Shown piece after piece: positions 51,064-60,224 of a DNA stretch of 64,000 nucleotides. Made by a program: the position numbers and the translations under genes. The notes beneath the pieces are model-generated. The model made no database searches and was not told the DNA's origin. It was given only the letters and a program-made list of their open reading frames with translations. The DNA lies in assembly GCA_017619585.1 (NCBI GenBank), contig JAFZSA010000028.1:1-64000 (forward strand), given 5' to 3'. Source of the stretch: Bacteroidaceae bacterium. GTDB lineage: Bacteria > Bacteroidota > Bacteroidia > Bacteroidales > Bacteroidaceae. Position 1 is the first letter of the stretch; every line of letters begins with the position of its first letter.

Positions 51064-51807
51064 TTACATACTTATGTTCGTATCATCTGTGGTTGTATCA
51101 TCTGTGATAACAATGTCTATGCCTCCACTGTTACTGCTACTGGCAAAGCTGTACCGAAGATTATAAAGTTTGCCACGCTGCACATTAGTATAGAGAATGG
51201 CTGAAGCGCTGTGTTGGTCTCCATCTATATTAGTGGCTGAGAGCTGGTAGGTAAAGCCAGCCTCGTAAGGCGAGAAATAAGCTTTTTCTCCCTCCCGCAA
51301 ACTGACAGTACGGTTTCCGCTGGATACTGTAAAAGTGTATGCAGAGAAGAGGTCATGAAAAAGCTCAGGCAAGGTAAGTGTTACGGCATAATTGACCATA
51401 GGAACCTCATAGATACAATAAGAGGTAGAATCATGTGCTACGGTTACTTCCGTATCACCAACATAACAGGCACTTCCCTTGCCTCCGTTGTCATTATGCC
51501 AAGTATTCTGATTCTGAGAATATGCATGAATGAGGAAAGTGCCCTCTTCCATAACAAACTTCTCAGTAGCATCAGTAACAACATATTCTAAGTACTGACT
51601 GCCATTGGCAAAGTTCTTGCCATCCTTACGGGTAATGCGGATAGCCAGCAAGTCGTCCTGATTAGAACGGGTCTTGACTGAAGGCTTAGGACCGGGATAA
51701 AGGCTAAGGACAAGCGTACCGGTCTTAACCTCAGGTGCCACTTCTGTATTCTGGCAAGCCGTAAGGCAAAAGATACTGATTAGTATGTAGAGTAACTTCT
51801 TCATCAT
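51064..51807 (-). CDS. Short DUF4493-like lipoprotein
   Basis: A 247-residue lipoprotein from the ATG at 51807 (MMKKLLYILISIFCLTAC, Cys18); the frame is open 12 codons earlier, but that would overlap the upstream gene and weaken the signal. First strand GTLVLSLYP, then Arg site Thr46-Arg47-Ser48. The body has an HAYSQNQNTWHND stretch and family-like strands, ending in an acidic Thr/Asp-rich tail (GIDIVITDDTTTDDTN). It lies between the two long-form proteins. Confidence 0.78.
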   Translation of the reverse strand: MMKKLLYILISIFCLTACQNTEVAPEVKTGTLVLSLYPGPKPSVKTRSNQDDLLAIRITRKDGKNFANGSQYLEYVVTDATEKFVMEEGTFLIHAYSQNQNTWHNDNGGKGSACYVGDTEVTVAHDSTSYCIYEVPMVNYAVTLTLPELFHDLFSAYTFTVSSGNRTVSLREGEKAYFSPYEAGFTYQLSATNIDGDQHSASAILYTNVQRGKLYNLRYSFASSSNSGGIDIVITDDTTTDDTNISM

Positions 51808-51811
51808 TGTC

Positions 51812-53620
51812 TTACTGATACAATATCTTAAATGCATTAACACCCCAAGTATAAGCAGTCTGATGGGTCATACCAAAGTACGGGGCTGAAGCCTTTAGGG
51901 TTCCCACCTCTGAAACAGTGGTCCAAGTGTAGTTACTGGGAGTGGTAGATTTACCACTGGGAGTAGTGCTGGTATTGGAAACCCATCCGTAGTTAGAAGA
52001 ACGGTAATTATTGAAGAGAGCATAAAACCACTCATTCCAGGACATACTGAAATTGATGTTGGCAGGCACATAGAACTTAGGCGTATAAATGGTAGAGGTG
52101 AAAAGATAGCAAGGCTGACCTGGTTCGCGAGCCTGTGCACCACCAGAATCTCCGCTGTCGCTCCAACTACCACCCGTCCAACCTTCAAATTTAGTAGCAT
52201 TGGCATCATAAGGCAGACCTGTGATATGCAAAGTCTTCTGTGCCGTTGCCGTAGCACCGTCAAAGGTTCCTGTCACCTTAAGTGTATGGGCAGCAAAGGA
52301 AAGACCCGTTATCTCCTCATTGTTTATGTTGACGGCATTACCATCTACAGTAGCCGTCCAGGAATAGAGACTGCGATACTTAGCATTGCTAACCAAAGAC
52401 TGAGCAACAGAGAAATGTTTCTGGAACCCGTATGCCGTAGTATTAGTGCAGGCATTAGCTGCAGCAATATCACCTGCCACATATTTGTCATAAGATGTCC
52501 ACGCATCTACAGAAGCTGTGACTTTAGGACTACGAATCACAAAATCTCGTGTATTGGTAAGGTTAGCTTTCTCGCCCTCCATAATATAATAGGTAGCACG
52601 ATACAGACCAGCTGGCAGGTAGGGCCATTCAGAATTTTTGGAGTAGTCCGAGAGAAGATTTCCCGTTCCCTGTACAGCACGCACCGTCTCTCCTGCCGAA
52701 TTGGTAACAACAGCCCTCCAGGTAGAACCAGGATAAGCATTGGGGAAAGTAATGTTGGTACCCACCAGATTGCCATCGTAATCATACTGATGCTCTGGCA
52801 AAGCCACGGCAATGGGCAGCCAGCTGAGAGGAATTGTCTCATTCATAGTAGCTTCCTGCAACTCGACCTTCTTGATAGAGACAACAGCAATGCTCTGGGG
52901 CTCAGGGAGTGTAAGGGTTACAATAGCATGATCAGCTGCCTGAAAGACCTGAGGGAAATTGGCCACATTAGTCATATCAAAGTCCTGACTGACACGCTGG
53001 CCTGTACCTTTTATCACACCGGTAAATGCCAGACCGATAGAAGTACCCGCACGGAAATAAGCGCTTACATCAGACGATGTGTTGGAGAGGGTAACACTAT
53101 AATTGGCTACCTTTACCATCAGACCATATTCTGAATAAAATCTACTGAAACGTGCACGTTCCTCCTCGGTCTGTCCGAAAACAACAGAAACAAGCGCATT
53201 GCCTACCTTGCAATTGATATTGGCTTCCGTGACCTTATTGTCCTCGACATCAACCTGTGCCGTACCAACATAATAAGGTTGGTCTGTGGCAAGAATAGGA
53301 TTCTCTCCGTAATCTGCAGTCACAAAGTACGTACCACCTGGCAGATGAACAACATCATCAGTAAGGGCTCCATCATATTTAGGCATACCATTCACATCCT
53401 CGACACGCAAATGGAATCTCTCTGCCGTAGGAACGCTTAATTCCGAAGGAACTGAACGGGTAACAGTGGAAGAAGACACATTACCCAACGTGACATGCAG
53501 GCCGCCCTGAACAGCAGGAACGTCCAATTCATTCTGACACGACTGCACTGCCGTCATGCCAAAAAGTATCATAGTCAGGTTGAATAATATGGTATATATC
53601 TTTCTCATTCTATTTCTCAA
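51812..53620 (-). CDS. Two-part DUF4493 surface lipoprotein (long form, paralogue)
   Basis: A 602-residue lipoprotein (lipobox VQSC, Cys28). First strand GGLHVTLGNV and Arg site Thr54-Arg55-Ser56, then the DUF4493 part (about 40-260). The second half (about 285-602) parallels that of the 617-residue neighbour: WPYLPAGLYRATYYI, LHITGLPYDAN, VGTLKAS and YFGMTHQTAY. The pair looks like an old duplication with a diverged distal half. It overlaps the upstream PCMD gene by 4 bp. Confidence 0.83.
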   Translation of the reverse strand: MRNRMRKIYTILFNLTMILFGMTAVQSCQNELDVPAVQGGLHVTLGNVSSSTVTRSVPSELSVPTAERFHLRVEDVNGMPKYDGALTDDVVHLPGGTYFVTADYGENPILATDQPYYVGTAQVDVEDNKVTEANINCKVGNALVSVVFGQTEEERARFSRFYSEYGLMVKVANYSVTLSNTSSDVSAYFRAGTSIGLAFTGVIKGTGQRVSQDFDMTNVANFPQVFQAADHAIVTLTLPEPQSIAVVSIKKVELQEATMNETIPLSWLPIAVALPEHQYDYDGNLVGTNITFPNAYPGSTWRAVVTNSAGETVRAVQGTGNLLSDYSKNSEWPYLPAGLYRATYYIMEGEKANLTNTRDFVIRSPKVTASVDAWTSYDKYVAGDIAAANACTNTTAYGFQKHFSVAQSLVSNAKYRSLYSWTATVDGNAVNINNEEITGLSFAAHTLKVTGTFDGATATAQKTLHITGLPYDANATKFEGWTGGSWSDSGDSGGAQAREPGQPCYLFTSTIYTPKFYVPANINFSMSWNEWFYALFNNYRSSNYGWVSNTSTTPSGKSTTPSNYTWTTVSEVGTLKASAPYFGMTHQTAYTWGVNAFKILYQ

Positions 53621-55323
53621 TCATATAACAACTTCAGGTTGTCAATCTTCAACAGGGAAGTGTCACCACCTATGAAGTAATCACCATACTTACTGCTGGA
53701 ACATACAACAACAATATACTTGGGGGTACGATCCGTATAATGATAGTCGAGAGTGATGGTCTTTGTAGTCCACACAGTCTGGTCATCTCCGCTTGTAAAC
53801 TGTCCGTAGGCAATAACATTCTCATCGTTGGGATTAAAGAGATGAAGCTCGCTGATTTTAGTTCGGATGATGAAAGGATAGGTAACCCCATTGAAGACCT
53901 CCTCGTCCTTATCGCCGAATAGGGCAATATACACGCAACAGGAATCAGGCTTGCCACGCATCTCGTCATAAGTCTGCTGGCTTATGTAACGGGAATACTT
54001 ATCGTCCCACTTTCCTCCGCCACGATTAACGGTAGAAGACTTGTAGGTATAGTCAAACTGCAGTTTGGTGGGAAAACTCGTGAAGGGACGGCCAAAGCTA
54101 AGTATTCCGTTTGATCCGTCAGTCTTAAGGTATGTACCCGTGAAGATGTTACCTGCAGCAAACTTGATGACAATAAACTTAGACTGCAGGTTGGCATAAG
54201 TACGACCGCCATCAACACCAAATGTACTGTTGCTAGCACCAACAGTAGTAGCGCCTCTGTTTCCTGTATCCCAGTAGCAGGAACCATTCTCAGCCCATGG
54301 ATTATACAAAGCCTGATTGCCAGAGCCAACAACGTGCCAATCATCAAAGCTGGTATTCTCTAACTGCAGATTGGGTGCTGTGCGGAAAGAGCGAACTCCT
54401 GAGGATACGCCTCCGGCAGTAACCTGACACTCATAGTCTGTACCAGGGAGAAGAGATGTTATCTCTGCCTGATAACTGGCTGTACCTATCTGAATCTGAT
54501 TAGAAGGAACCGTGTTCCATACAGCACTACCCTGTTGACGATACTCTACCACGGGAGTAGTACCGTTCTGCATATCCCCGCTTACAAAAGCCCTATTGGC
54601 ATGAGGGAAAACTGTTGCGGTGGTTGACAACGACTTATCAGCATTATAGACATATACATCCCATGAAACAGGGGAATTCATCCAAGCATAAGTAACCTGG
54701 AAGGTACGACGCATGCTGAAGTCAAGAACCAAACCTGTTGGGTCGGGACTGATCTTGCCATGAACGCCACCAAGAATCATCTTGTTGACCTTGACACTAC
54801 GAAGACTCTGATTAGGAGCAACATATACAACTACATTACGGTTGACACTATCTATAACAGCTACTCCTACCTGATTCTCCAGTTCAACCTCACGCTTGAT
54901 AACCTGATGAACACGAACCTTCCAGCGATAAACCTGATAGGTTGTAAGAACAAAATCTACCTCGTGCGAGAAATCCACTACCGGACAGGAAGAACCACTG
55001 GTATAGAAAGACTTCTCAGGGAAATATGCATCAGCATTCTCTATGGCGATATCGGCGTCAAAGCTGACCTCCATGCGCTTAACACGAAGATGGCTGATAT
55101 CCACCCTATCATCCACATACAAGTCAACGGTACGTGTCTCCTTGTCGATAGTAGCTACAGCATAGCCCTCGCCCGTCGCATCACATTGTCCTTCCACTTC
55201 AAAGGCTGTAATCATTGCCTTCTGCACAGGCAGAGGCAGATCATCCTTGATAGCACATGAACTAAGTACTACAAGGATTACCCCCATCAAATAAAAAGGA
55301 CGAATATCACGCAAATGCATCAT
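53617..55323 (-). CDS. PCMD lipoprotein with N-terminal beta repeats
   Basis: A 568-residue lipoprotein (lipobox LSSC, Cys23). Residues about 35-235 hold two or three beta-repeat units (VDLYVDDRVDISHLRVKRM, VVVYVAPNQSLRSVKVNKM), then a fibronectin type III-like domain (about 238-325) and a C-terminal PCMD domain (about 330-568) with LENTSFDDWH at its start and VVCSSSKYGDYFIGG near its end. It overlaps both neighbours by 4 bp, one of them a barrel gene. Likely surface carbohydrate binding; not proven. Confidence 0.85.
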   Translation of the reverse strand: MMHLRDIRPFYLMGVILVVLSSCAIKDDLPLPVQKAMITAFEVEGQCDATGEGYAVATIDKETRTVDLYVDDRVDISHLRVKRMEVSFDADIAIENADAYFPEKSFYTSGSSCPVVDFSHEVDFVLTTYQVYRWKVRVHQVIKREVELENQVGVAVIDSVNRNVVVYVAPNQSLRSVKVNKMILGGVHGKISPDPTGLVLDFSMRRTFQVTYAWMNSPVSWDVYVYNADKSLSTTATVFPHANRAFVSGDMQNGTTPVVEYRQQGSAVWNTVPSNQIQIGTASYQAEITSLLPGTDYECQVTAGGVSSGVRSFRTAPNLQLENTSFDDWHVVGSGNQALYNPWAENGSCYWDTGNRGATTVGASNSTFGVDGGRTYANLQSKFIVIKFAAGNIFTGTYLKTDGSNGILSFGRPFTSFPTKLQFDYTYKSSTVNRGGGKWDDKYSRYISQQTYDEMRGKPDSCCVYIALFGDKDEEVFNGVTYPFIIRTKISELHLFNPNDENVIAYGQFTSGDDQTVWTTKTITLDYHYTDRTPKYIVVVCSSSKYGDYFIGGDTSLLKIDNLKLLYD

Positions 55324-56237
55324 AGATAGAATGTCATACCTATGTTAATACTGAAGATATTGAATTTGAAGTTGGCACCACCACTATGGCTTTTGCCATA
55401 CTCGTACTCGGTAGAATTGGGATGGACATTCTTGAAATTACTCCACTTGTAATCTACGCCCAACACGCCAATAGATGTCTCGACGGCAGCAAAATCTGTC
55501 ACGAAGATACACAGACCGGGACTTACGCCCAACTGAACCTTGTGAACTGTCTCGTATGTACCATCTAGGGTGTTGATATCATTGTCCAAATCTCTACGAC
55601 CCGTACTGTTCTTGCCGTTGGCACGCGAATAAGTAGCACGCACCTCAGCAAAGGCGCCGAATATCTTACTGCCAAAGAGAGGCATGTAATTACGCATGAA
55701 GATACCACCCTCGTGCCTATGCTCAAGATAATAGAGGTCCTCGAGGTTAACATTGAAGTCCTCACCCAGATTGACATCCAAATCACCCAGATAGAAATAA
55801 TTACGACTGTAGCTGTAGCGCAAACCTATAGCCAAATTACGTGCCACAAAATAGCCTACATAAGGAGAAACAGAAAAGGTGCGGCCCTCCATGTTCAAAT
55901 TCTTCAGGACAAGGAGGTTCTGGTTCTCGTTTTCCCACTCACGATAGTTGACAGTGGTACCGCACATCCACATACCCTTAGGGATGAAAGTGGCCTTGAG
56001 TTCGCCACGATCTACTCGCTGGATATGTCTTTTCTCCAGATTACGCTGGTAGTTCTCGCGTACATTATTGTATTTGGCAGGCTTGGCAGTCTTGCCATTA
56101 ACCATCTCGGAATAAGACATCTGACCATACCCGTCAAACGTCCCTTGGGGAGTCTGGCTATATTGCGCGAATACTGCTACTGGCACAAAAGCCAGCAGCA
56201 GTATCAGCATACTACTCTTATTAAAACTATGTTTCAT
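55320..56237 (-). CDS. Outer-membrane beta-barrel protein
   Basis: A 305-residue protein with signal peptide 1-24 (LLAFVPVAVFAQ). After a polar N-terminal segment (about 25-90, with KRHIQRVDRGE) it consists of amphipathic beta-strands (SVSPYVGYFVARNLAIGLRYSYSR, GAFAEVRATYSRA, FKFNIFSINIGMTFYL) ending in an aromatic-Leu terminus, typical of an outer-membrane barrel. It overlaps the PCMD gene downstream by 4 bp and lies 1 bp after the DUF4493-PCMD gene. Confidence 0.83.
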   Translation of the reverse strand: MKHSFNKSSMLILLLAFVPVAVFAQYSQTPQGTFDGYGQMSYSEMVNGKTAKPAKYNNVRENYQRNLEKRHIQRVDRGELKATFIPKGMWMCGTTVNYREWENENQNLLVLKNLNMEGRTFSVSPYVGYFVARNLAIGLRYSYSRNYFYLGDLDVNLGEDFNVNLEDLYYLEHRHEGGIFMRNYMPLFGSKIFGAFAEVRATYSRANGKNSTGRRDLDNDINTLDGTYETVHKVQLGVSPGLCIFVTDFAAVETSIGVLGVDYKWSNFKNVHPNSTEYEYGKSHSGGANFKFNIFSINIGMTFYL

Positions 56238-56238
56238 G

Positions 56239-58029
56239 TTATTTCAAGGTTGGTTCTCCATATTCGAACGTGAAGTCATCAAGATAAAGTACACTGGTGT
56301 CTGAGCCATAGAAATAGTCGCCCCACTTGCTTGACGAACATACGATAATCATATGAGTTGGCTTCTTGGTCATAGAGTGGTACAACAGAGGAATATTGAA
56401 CTCTTGCCATGCACCATTGCTACTTGTATTCTTGGTCATCTGACCATACGCAACGACTCTTGAATCATTATCCCAGTCGATTTCCGTAGTCAGTTCATAT
56501 CCATCAGCCGCTGCGTTAGCAACATGGAACTGTTCTGTAACAAGGGCGCAGAAAATCTGACACTCATCATTAGCGTTCTTGGCAGGAGCGCCTACGCCTG
56601 AAGGCTGAGTACCACGGTTAATAGGACCAGGAGTATATGAGTAATAACCCTTCAGAGCCGATGGACGTGAAGTAAACGGAACACCCCAATCCAACTTAGC
56701 ACCCTTGGTACCGATAAGACCGATGAAGTCACCAGTGAAGATACTTGCAGCTGCCAGCTTGACAACAGCATATTGTGTTGCCAATTTTGCAGAAGAATTA
56801 CCACCATGCTTGAACGAGGTATCCTGGGTAGTTACACTTCCAATGTAATTAGCCGCACCGGCATTACTTGAATTCCAGTACTTAGCATCGCCCTGTGTAC
56901 CGCAGATAGCAATCTTGCCATCCATGTACCAGTTCTCGAAGCCTGCATTGTAAATTGAGCCTACGGTCTCGGTAGTGAATGTAACCTCGTTACTGTTAAC
57001 ATTTGTAGTACCGTCATTGTAGTTCATGCGGTAAATGTACTCAGTACCCGGAGTCAGGCTTGTCAGCTTATAAGAATAAGAATCCTGATCGCCCTTAGTG
57101 AGCTGTGATGCAGGTACGCTTGTCCAGTCTGCATCTGTGCTCTTCTTCCACTGAAGGGTAAGGTTGCTCTCGCTGAACTCAGATGTCTTGGCTGTAACAG
57201 CACCACTCAGATAAGCAAATGTAGTAAATGCATTAGCTGCACTGGCATTAAGAGAGGTAGAACTCTTGCGAGGAACTTCAATATCAAAGGTATAAGACTG
57301 AGTGGCATCATCAACACTGACAGTTACACCGCCAACAGAGCCAGCCTCGGCAATCTTATAGTTTATAATGAAGTGATCACGAGCCTTCACATCAGTTATC
57401 TCACGTCCCATAGAGAATTCCTGACCAGCCTTGTTCTTGACACTCAACATGAAATTCAGAGTACCAACGGGGAAATAAGCAGAACTTACTGTAGTGCTTG
57501 GAGTGAAACGGCGCATAGTAACATCTTCGTTATCTGAAGTAACATAACAGTTGATGTTAGTAAAATAAGAACTGAAATTGCTATCGAACTTAACAGACAC
57601 TTTCACATTAGCCTGAGTTAATGTAACAGTAGCATCAGTACGCGTTTTAGCCTTAACAGTAACGGTTGTGAAACCTGAATAATAAGGAGAATTAAGACCA
57701 GAGTCAGAACCATCCCATCCTGCCGAATGTGCCGTGATGGTATATGTATCAGGAGCAAGAACAATGTTGCCACTGAAATAGCTATCATTAGCAACATCCT
57801 GAGTCTCGTGAACTACCTTTCCCTTACTGTCTGTTATAGTTACAGCCAATGTTCTGGCATTGTATCCGGCAGGAAGAGGAGTCACTGCACGGGTATTGGT
57901 AGAAACCAATGTCTCAAAATCAAGCTTAAGATATCCTACCTGCTGATCCAACTGTTCCATTTCGCTACTACAAGAAACGGCAACTACAGACAGGCAAATT
58001 ATTGTTAGGATTGAAAATATCTTTTTCAT
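56239..58029 (-). CDS. DUF4493-PCMD fusion lipoprotein
   Basis: A 596-residue lipoprotein from the ATG at 58029 (MKKIFSILTIICLSVVAVSC, Cys20). N-terminal DUF4493 part (about 30-245) with first strand YLKLDFETLV and Arg site Thr46-Arg47-Ala48; then a fibronectin type III-like domain (about 260-350) and a C-terminal PCMD (about 355-590), with YNAGFENWYMDGK at its start and IIVCSSSKWGDYFYGSDTS near its end. It joins in one chain two domains that are otherwise on separate proteins in this cluster. Confidence 0.85.
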   Translation of the reverse strand: MKKIFSILTIICLSVVAVSCSSEMEQLDQQVGYLKLDFETLVSTNTRAVTPLPAGYNARTLAVTITDSKGKVVHETQDVANDSYFSGNIVLAPDTYTITAHSAGWDGSDSGLNSPYYSGFTTVTVKAKTRTDATVTLTQANVKVSVKFDSNFSSYFTNINCYVTSDNEDVTMRRFTPSTTVSSAYFPVGTLNFMLSVKNKAGQEFSMGREITDVKARDHFIINYKIAEAGSVGGVTVSVDDATQSYTFDIEVPRKSSTSLNASAANAFTTFAYLSGAVTAKTSEFSESNLTLQWKKSTDADWTSVPASQLTKGDQDSYSYKLTSLTPGTEYIYRMNYNDGTTNVNSNEVTFTTETVGSIYNAGFENWYMDGKIAICGTQGDAKYWNSSNAGAANYIGSVTTQDTSFKHGGNSSAKLATQYAVVKLAAASIFTGDFIGLIGTKGAKLDWGVPFTSRPSALKGYYSYTPGPINRGTQPSGVGAPAKNANDECQIFCALVTEQFHVANAAADGYELTTEIDWDNDSRVVAYGQMTKNTSSNGAWQEFNIPLLYHSMTKKPTHMIIVCSSSKWGDYFYGSDTSVLYLDDFTFEYGEPTLK

Positions 58030-58072
58030 TTTGTTTTCTTCTTTGTTTCGTTTATTCAAAAATCAAAACCAA

Positions 58073-59350
58073 TTATTCTGTAATTGTAACCTTAACGGTA
58101 CCTGTCTTCTTATTGCCTTCCTTGTCTGTGACAGTCATTACAAAATTATGCTCTCCAGGTAAAATTCCCAAGAACAAATAGAACTGGCCTACAGGGAATG
58201 TGTAATTCTTGTCACCCTCTGCAGGAACAGTAATAGTCTTACCCAAACTACCCAAGAAAGCTACCAGATTCTGGTTTCCAACAACCTCGCATCCGTTAAC
58301 AAGGTCAACACCTGGATAGCCCTCGGCTACTGCGCCCAACTGCTCCATCATCTCATCACTTGAAGAGTTCACCTTAACCATGATACTCTTCAGGCCGTTT
58401 TCAGCAGACATAACCACGTCACCTGAAGAAGGATCTGCTGTTGCTGCATCATCTGCAGAAAGAGTCACAGGGGCAGGAATGGTAAGTGTAATCTTATCAT
58501 CACCTGGATTAGGATCAGTTCCTGGGTCAGTTCCAGGATCATCCATATTTGTCTTATCTACTACAACGACATTGACATTACTATTTGTCTCGGTAAAGGT
58601 TACATCTGCAGTAATAACAATAGATGAAATCTTTCCGTCTGTTGACTCTGTAGGCTTGAAGTTAAGTGCCAAGGCATCACCTCCGCAGAAGTTGGCACGA
58701 TCGTCATCATAGCTTTCATCGGCCTGATCCTTGGTCAGAGTGTTTCGAGCAACAACAGTACTGCCTTCCTTGGTTGTACCGCGGAAGTTAACGGTCAATT
58801 CCTCAGCACCTTCCTCACCGAAATACCAGTAAATTGGAGCTGACGAAGAAGTGTTGTCAAAAGAAAGTGCAGTCTCACTGCCATCGTTCAAGGTAATCTC
58901 CCAAGATGCAAATACACTCTTGAACTCGTCATTGTAACCAACAGTAATAACACTGTTCTGCATTTTACACAGAACATTTACAGCAGAGGTGACTCCCTTA
59001 AGAATCTCGACATCCTTACTGCCCTTGTAGTACGGATAAGACATCTTCTTCGAAATAATGCCAGGAGTATGTGAAACAACTGTATAGTTACCAACATTCA
59101 TGGTAATCTTAGAAGGAACAGCAGAAACTGATTCATAAGAAGCAACCTGTTTCCCCTCAGCATCATATATAACAACAGGGAAGTAGTCAACATCTGAAAC
59201 AGCACGCGACTGAGGCTTTATTATATCAACATTCAACTCTAAAGCACCCTTTTCCTTACCAACGTTATCCAATTCTATATTCTCGTTAACACAAGAAGTA
59301 AGAGCAACAACGCTCAATGCTCCCAAAAGGAGTGAATTCTTTATATTCAT
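58073..59350 (-). CDS. DUF4493 lipoprotein with C-terminal Ig-like extension
   Basis: A 425-residue lipoprotein from the ATG at 59350 (MNIKNSLLLGALSVVALTSC, Cys20). First strand GALELNVDII, then Ser48-Arg49-Ala50 (PQSRAVSD) as the Arg site. DUF4493 part (about 35-275) has NVGNYTVVSHTPG, YPYYKGSKDVEIL and LCKMQNSVITVGYNDEF. A Gly-Asp-Pro linker (GTDPGTDPNPGDD) leads to a C-terminal domain (about 290-425) ending in a cadherin/Ig-like strand (EHNFVMTVTDKEGNKKTGTV). Confidence 0.82.
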   Translation of the reverse strand: MNIKNSLLLGALSVVALTSCVNENIELDNVGKEKGALELNVDIIKPQSRAVSDVDYFPVVIYDAEGKQVASYESVSAVPSKITMNVGNYTVVSHTPGIISKKMSYPYYKGSKDVEILKGVTSAVNVLCKMQNSVITVGYNDEFKSVFASWEITLNDGSETALSFDNTSSSAPIYWYFGEEGAEELTVNFRGTTKEGSTVVARNTLTKDQADESYDDDRANFCGGDALALNFKPTESTDGKISSIVITADVTFTETNSNVNVVVVDKTNMDDPGTDPGTDPNPGDDKITLTIPAPVTLSADDAATADPSSGDVVMSAENGLKSIMVKVNSSSDEMMEQLGAVAEGYPGVDLVNGCEVVGNQNLVAFLGSLGKTITVPAEGDKNYTFPVGQFYLFLGILPGEHNFVMTVTDKEGNKKTGTVKVTITE

Positions 59351-59387
59351 AATTCTAAACATCGTTTTCATTACGTTCAATCAGGAA

Positions 59388-60218
59388 TTAAATCCATGTT
59401 ACAGGAACTTCCCATGTTATATTCTTATCGTTAGTGCTATCATCAATTACAATAGAAACCTTCACACCGCCATCGGTGGTTGGCTTGTAATTAGGACTGA
59501 TAGTAAGCTTGTGAGCCTTGTTACGCTCAAGGGTAAATGTACCAGTTGCAACACCTGTATTGGTAGTAGCATTCTCAGGAAGGTATTCATCCTTGGTAGT
59601 AAGGTTGATAGTATAAGATACAGTCTCGCCATTCTTATCCAGAGCAATATACCAAGGCTCTGAGTCAGTCTTACTCCAAGCGAAAGTCTTGGCACCCAAC
59701 TTCTTGGTACCGCCAAAAGTTACATTGTAGTCGCTGTAATAGGTAGCCATTTGGGAATCAAAAGCAACAGACACCTTACCACAAGTAGGTGCACAATTAA
59801 CTGTAACTGTCTTCTGCTCTTTCGCCTTAATAGTTGCTACAGCATCACCATACATATAGAATTCAGTACGACTTGCATCACGTTCTGTGCCATAAGATGC
59901 TTCTACCCTATAACTGCCAATATCAACTTTCTTGGGCAGATTTGATGACAACTCAGAAGCTTTACACTCGAGTATAACATTCTCATTAGCAACGTTAATA
60001 ACCTTAACATTGTAATTCAGTGTGTTTCTGTAATCATTCTCGTTTAAGGCACGCGTCTGGTCAAAGTTTGTTGCAGCACTCAGATTAAGATCAAGCACGC
60101 CTTGCTCCTTTGTACCAGCAGAGGGATTCAAATCTATATCATGCTCTTCTGAAAGACATGAAGTAAAGAGCGAGATAACACTCAATCCCACGCAAAAAAA
60201 TAATTTTTTCTGTTTCAT
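59388..60218 (-). CDS. DUF4493 fimbrillin-like lipoprotein, first gene of the cluster
   Basis: A 276-residue lipoprotein from the ATG at 60218 (MKQKKLFFCVGLSVISLFTSC, Cys21); two codons upstream are also open. First strand GVLDLNLSAATN and Arg site Thr55-Arg56-Ala57 (DQTRALNEN). Further elements: DIGSYRVEASYGTE, FYMYGDAVATIKA, NCAPTCGKVSVAFDSQM and a C-terminal strand ending in NITWEVPVTWI. It is the most upstream gene of the run, with a -7 element at 60272-60279. Confidence 0.83.
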   Translation of the reverse strand: MKQKKLFFCVGLSVISLFTSCLSEEHDIDLNPSAGTKEQGVLDLNLSAATNFDQTRALNENDYRNTLNYNVKVINVANENVILECKASELSSNLPKKVDIGSYRVEASYGTERDASRTEFYMYGDAVATIKAKEQKTVTVNCAPTCGKVSVAFDSQMATYYSDYNVTFGGTKKLGAKTFAWSKTDSEPWYIALDKNGETVSYTINLTTKDEYLPENATTNTGVATGTFTLERNKAHKLTISPNYKPTTDGGVKVSIVIDDSTNDKNITWEVPVTWI

Positions 60219-60224
60219 TACCAT

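Noticed and set aside
40293..60218. Surface gene cluster considered as a polysaccharide utilisation locus
   Set aside because: No SusC/TonB receptor, SusD, hybrid two-component sensor or glycoside hydrolase is present among these genes.
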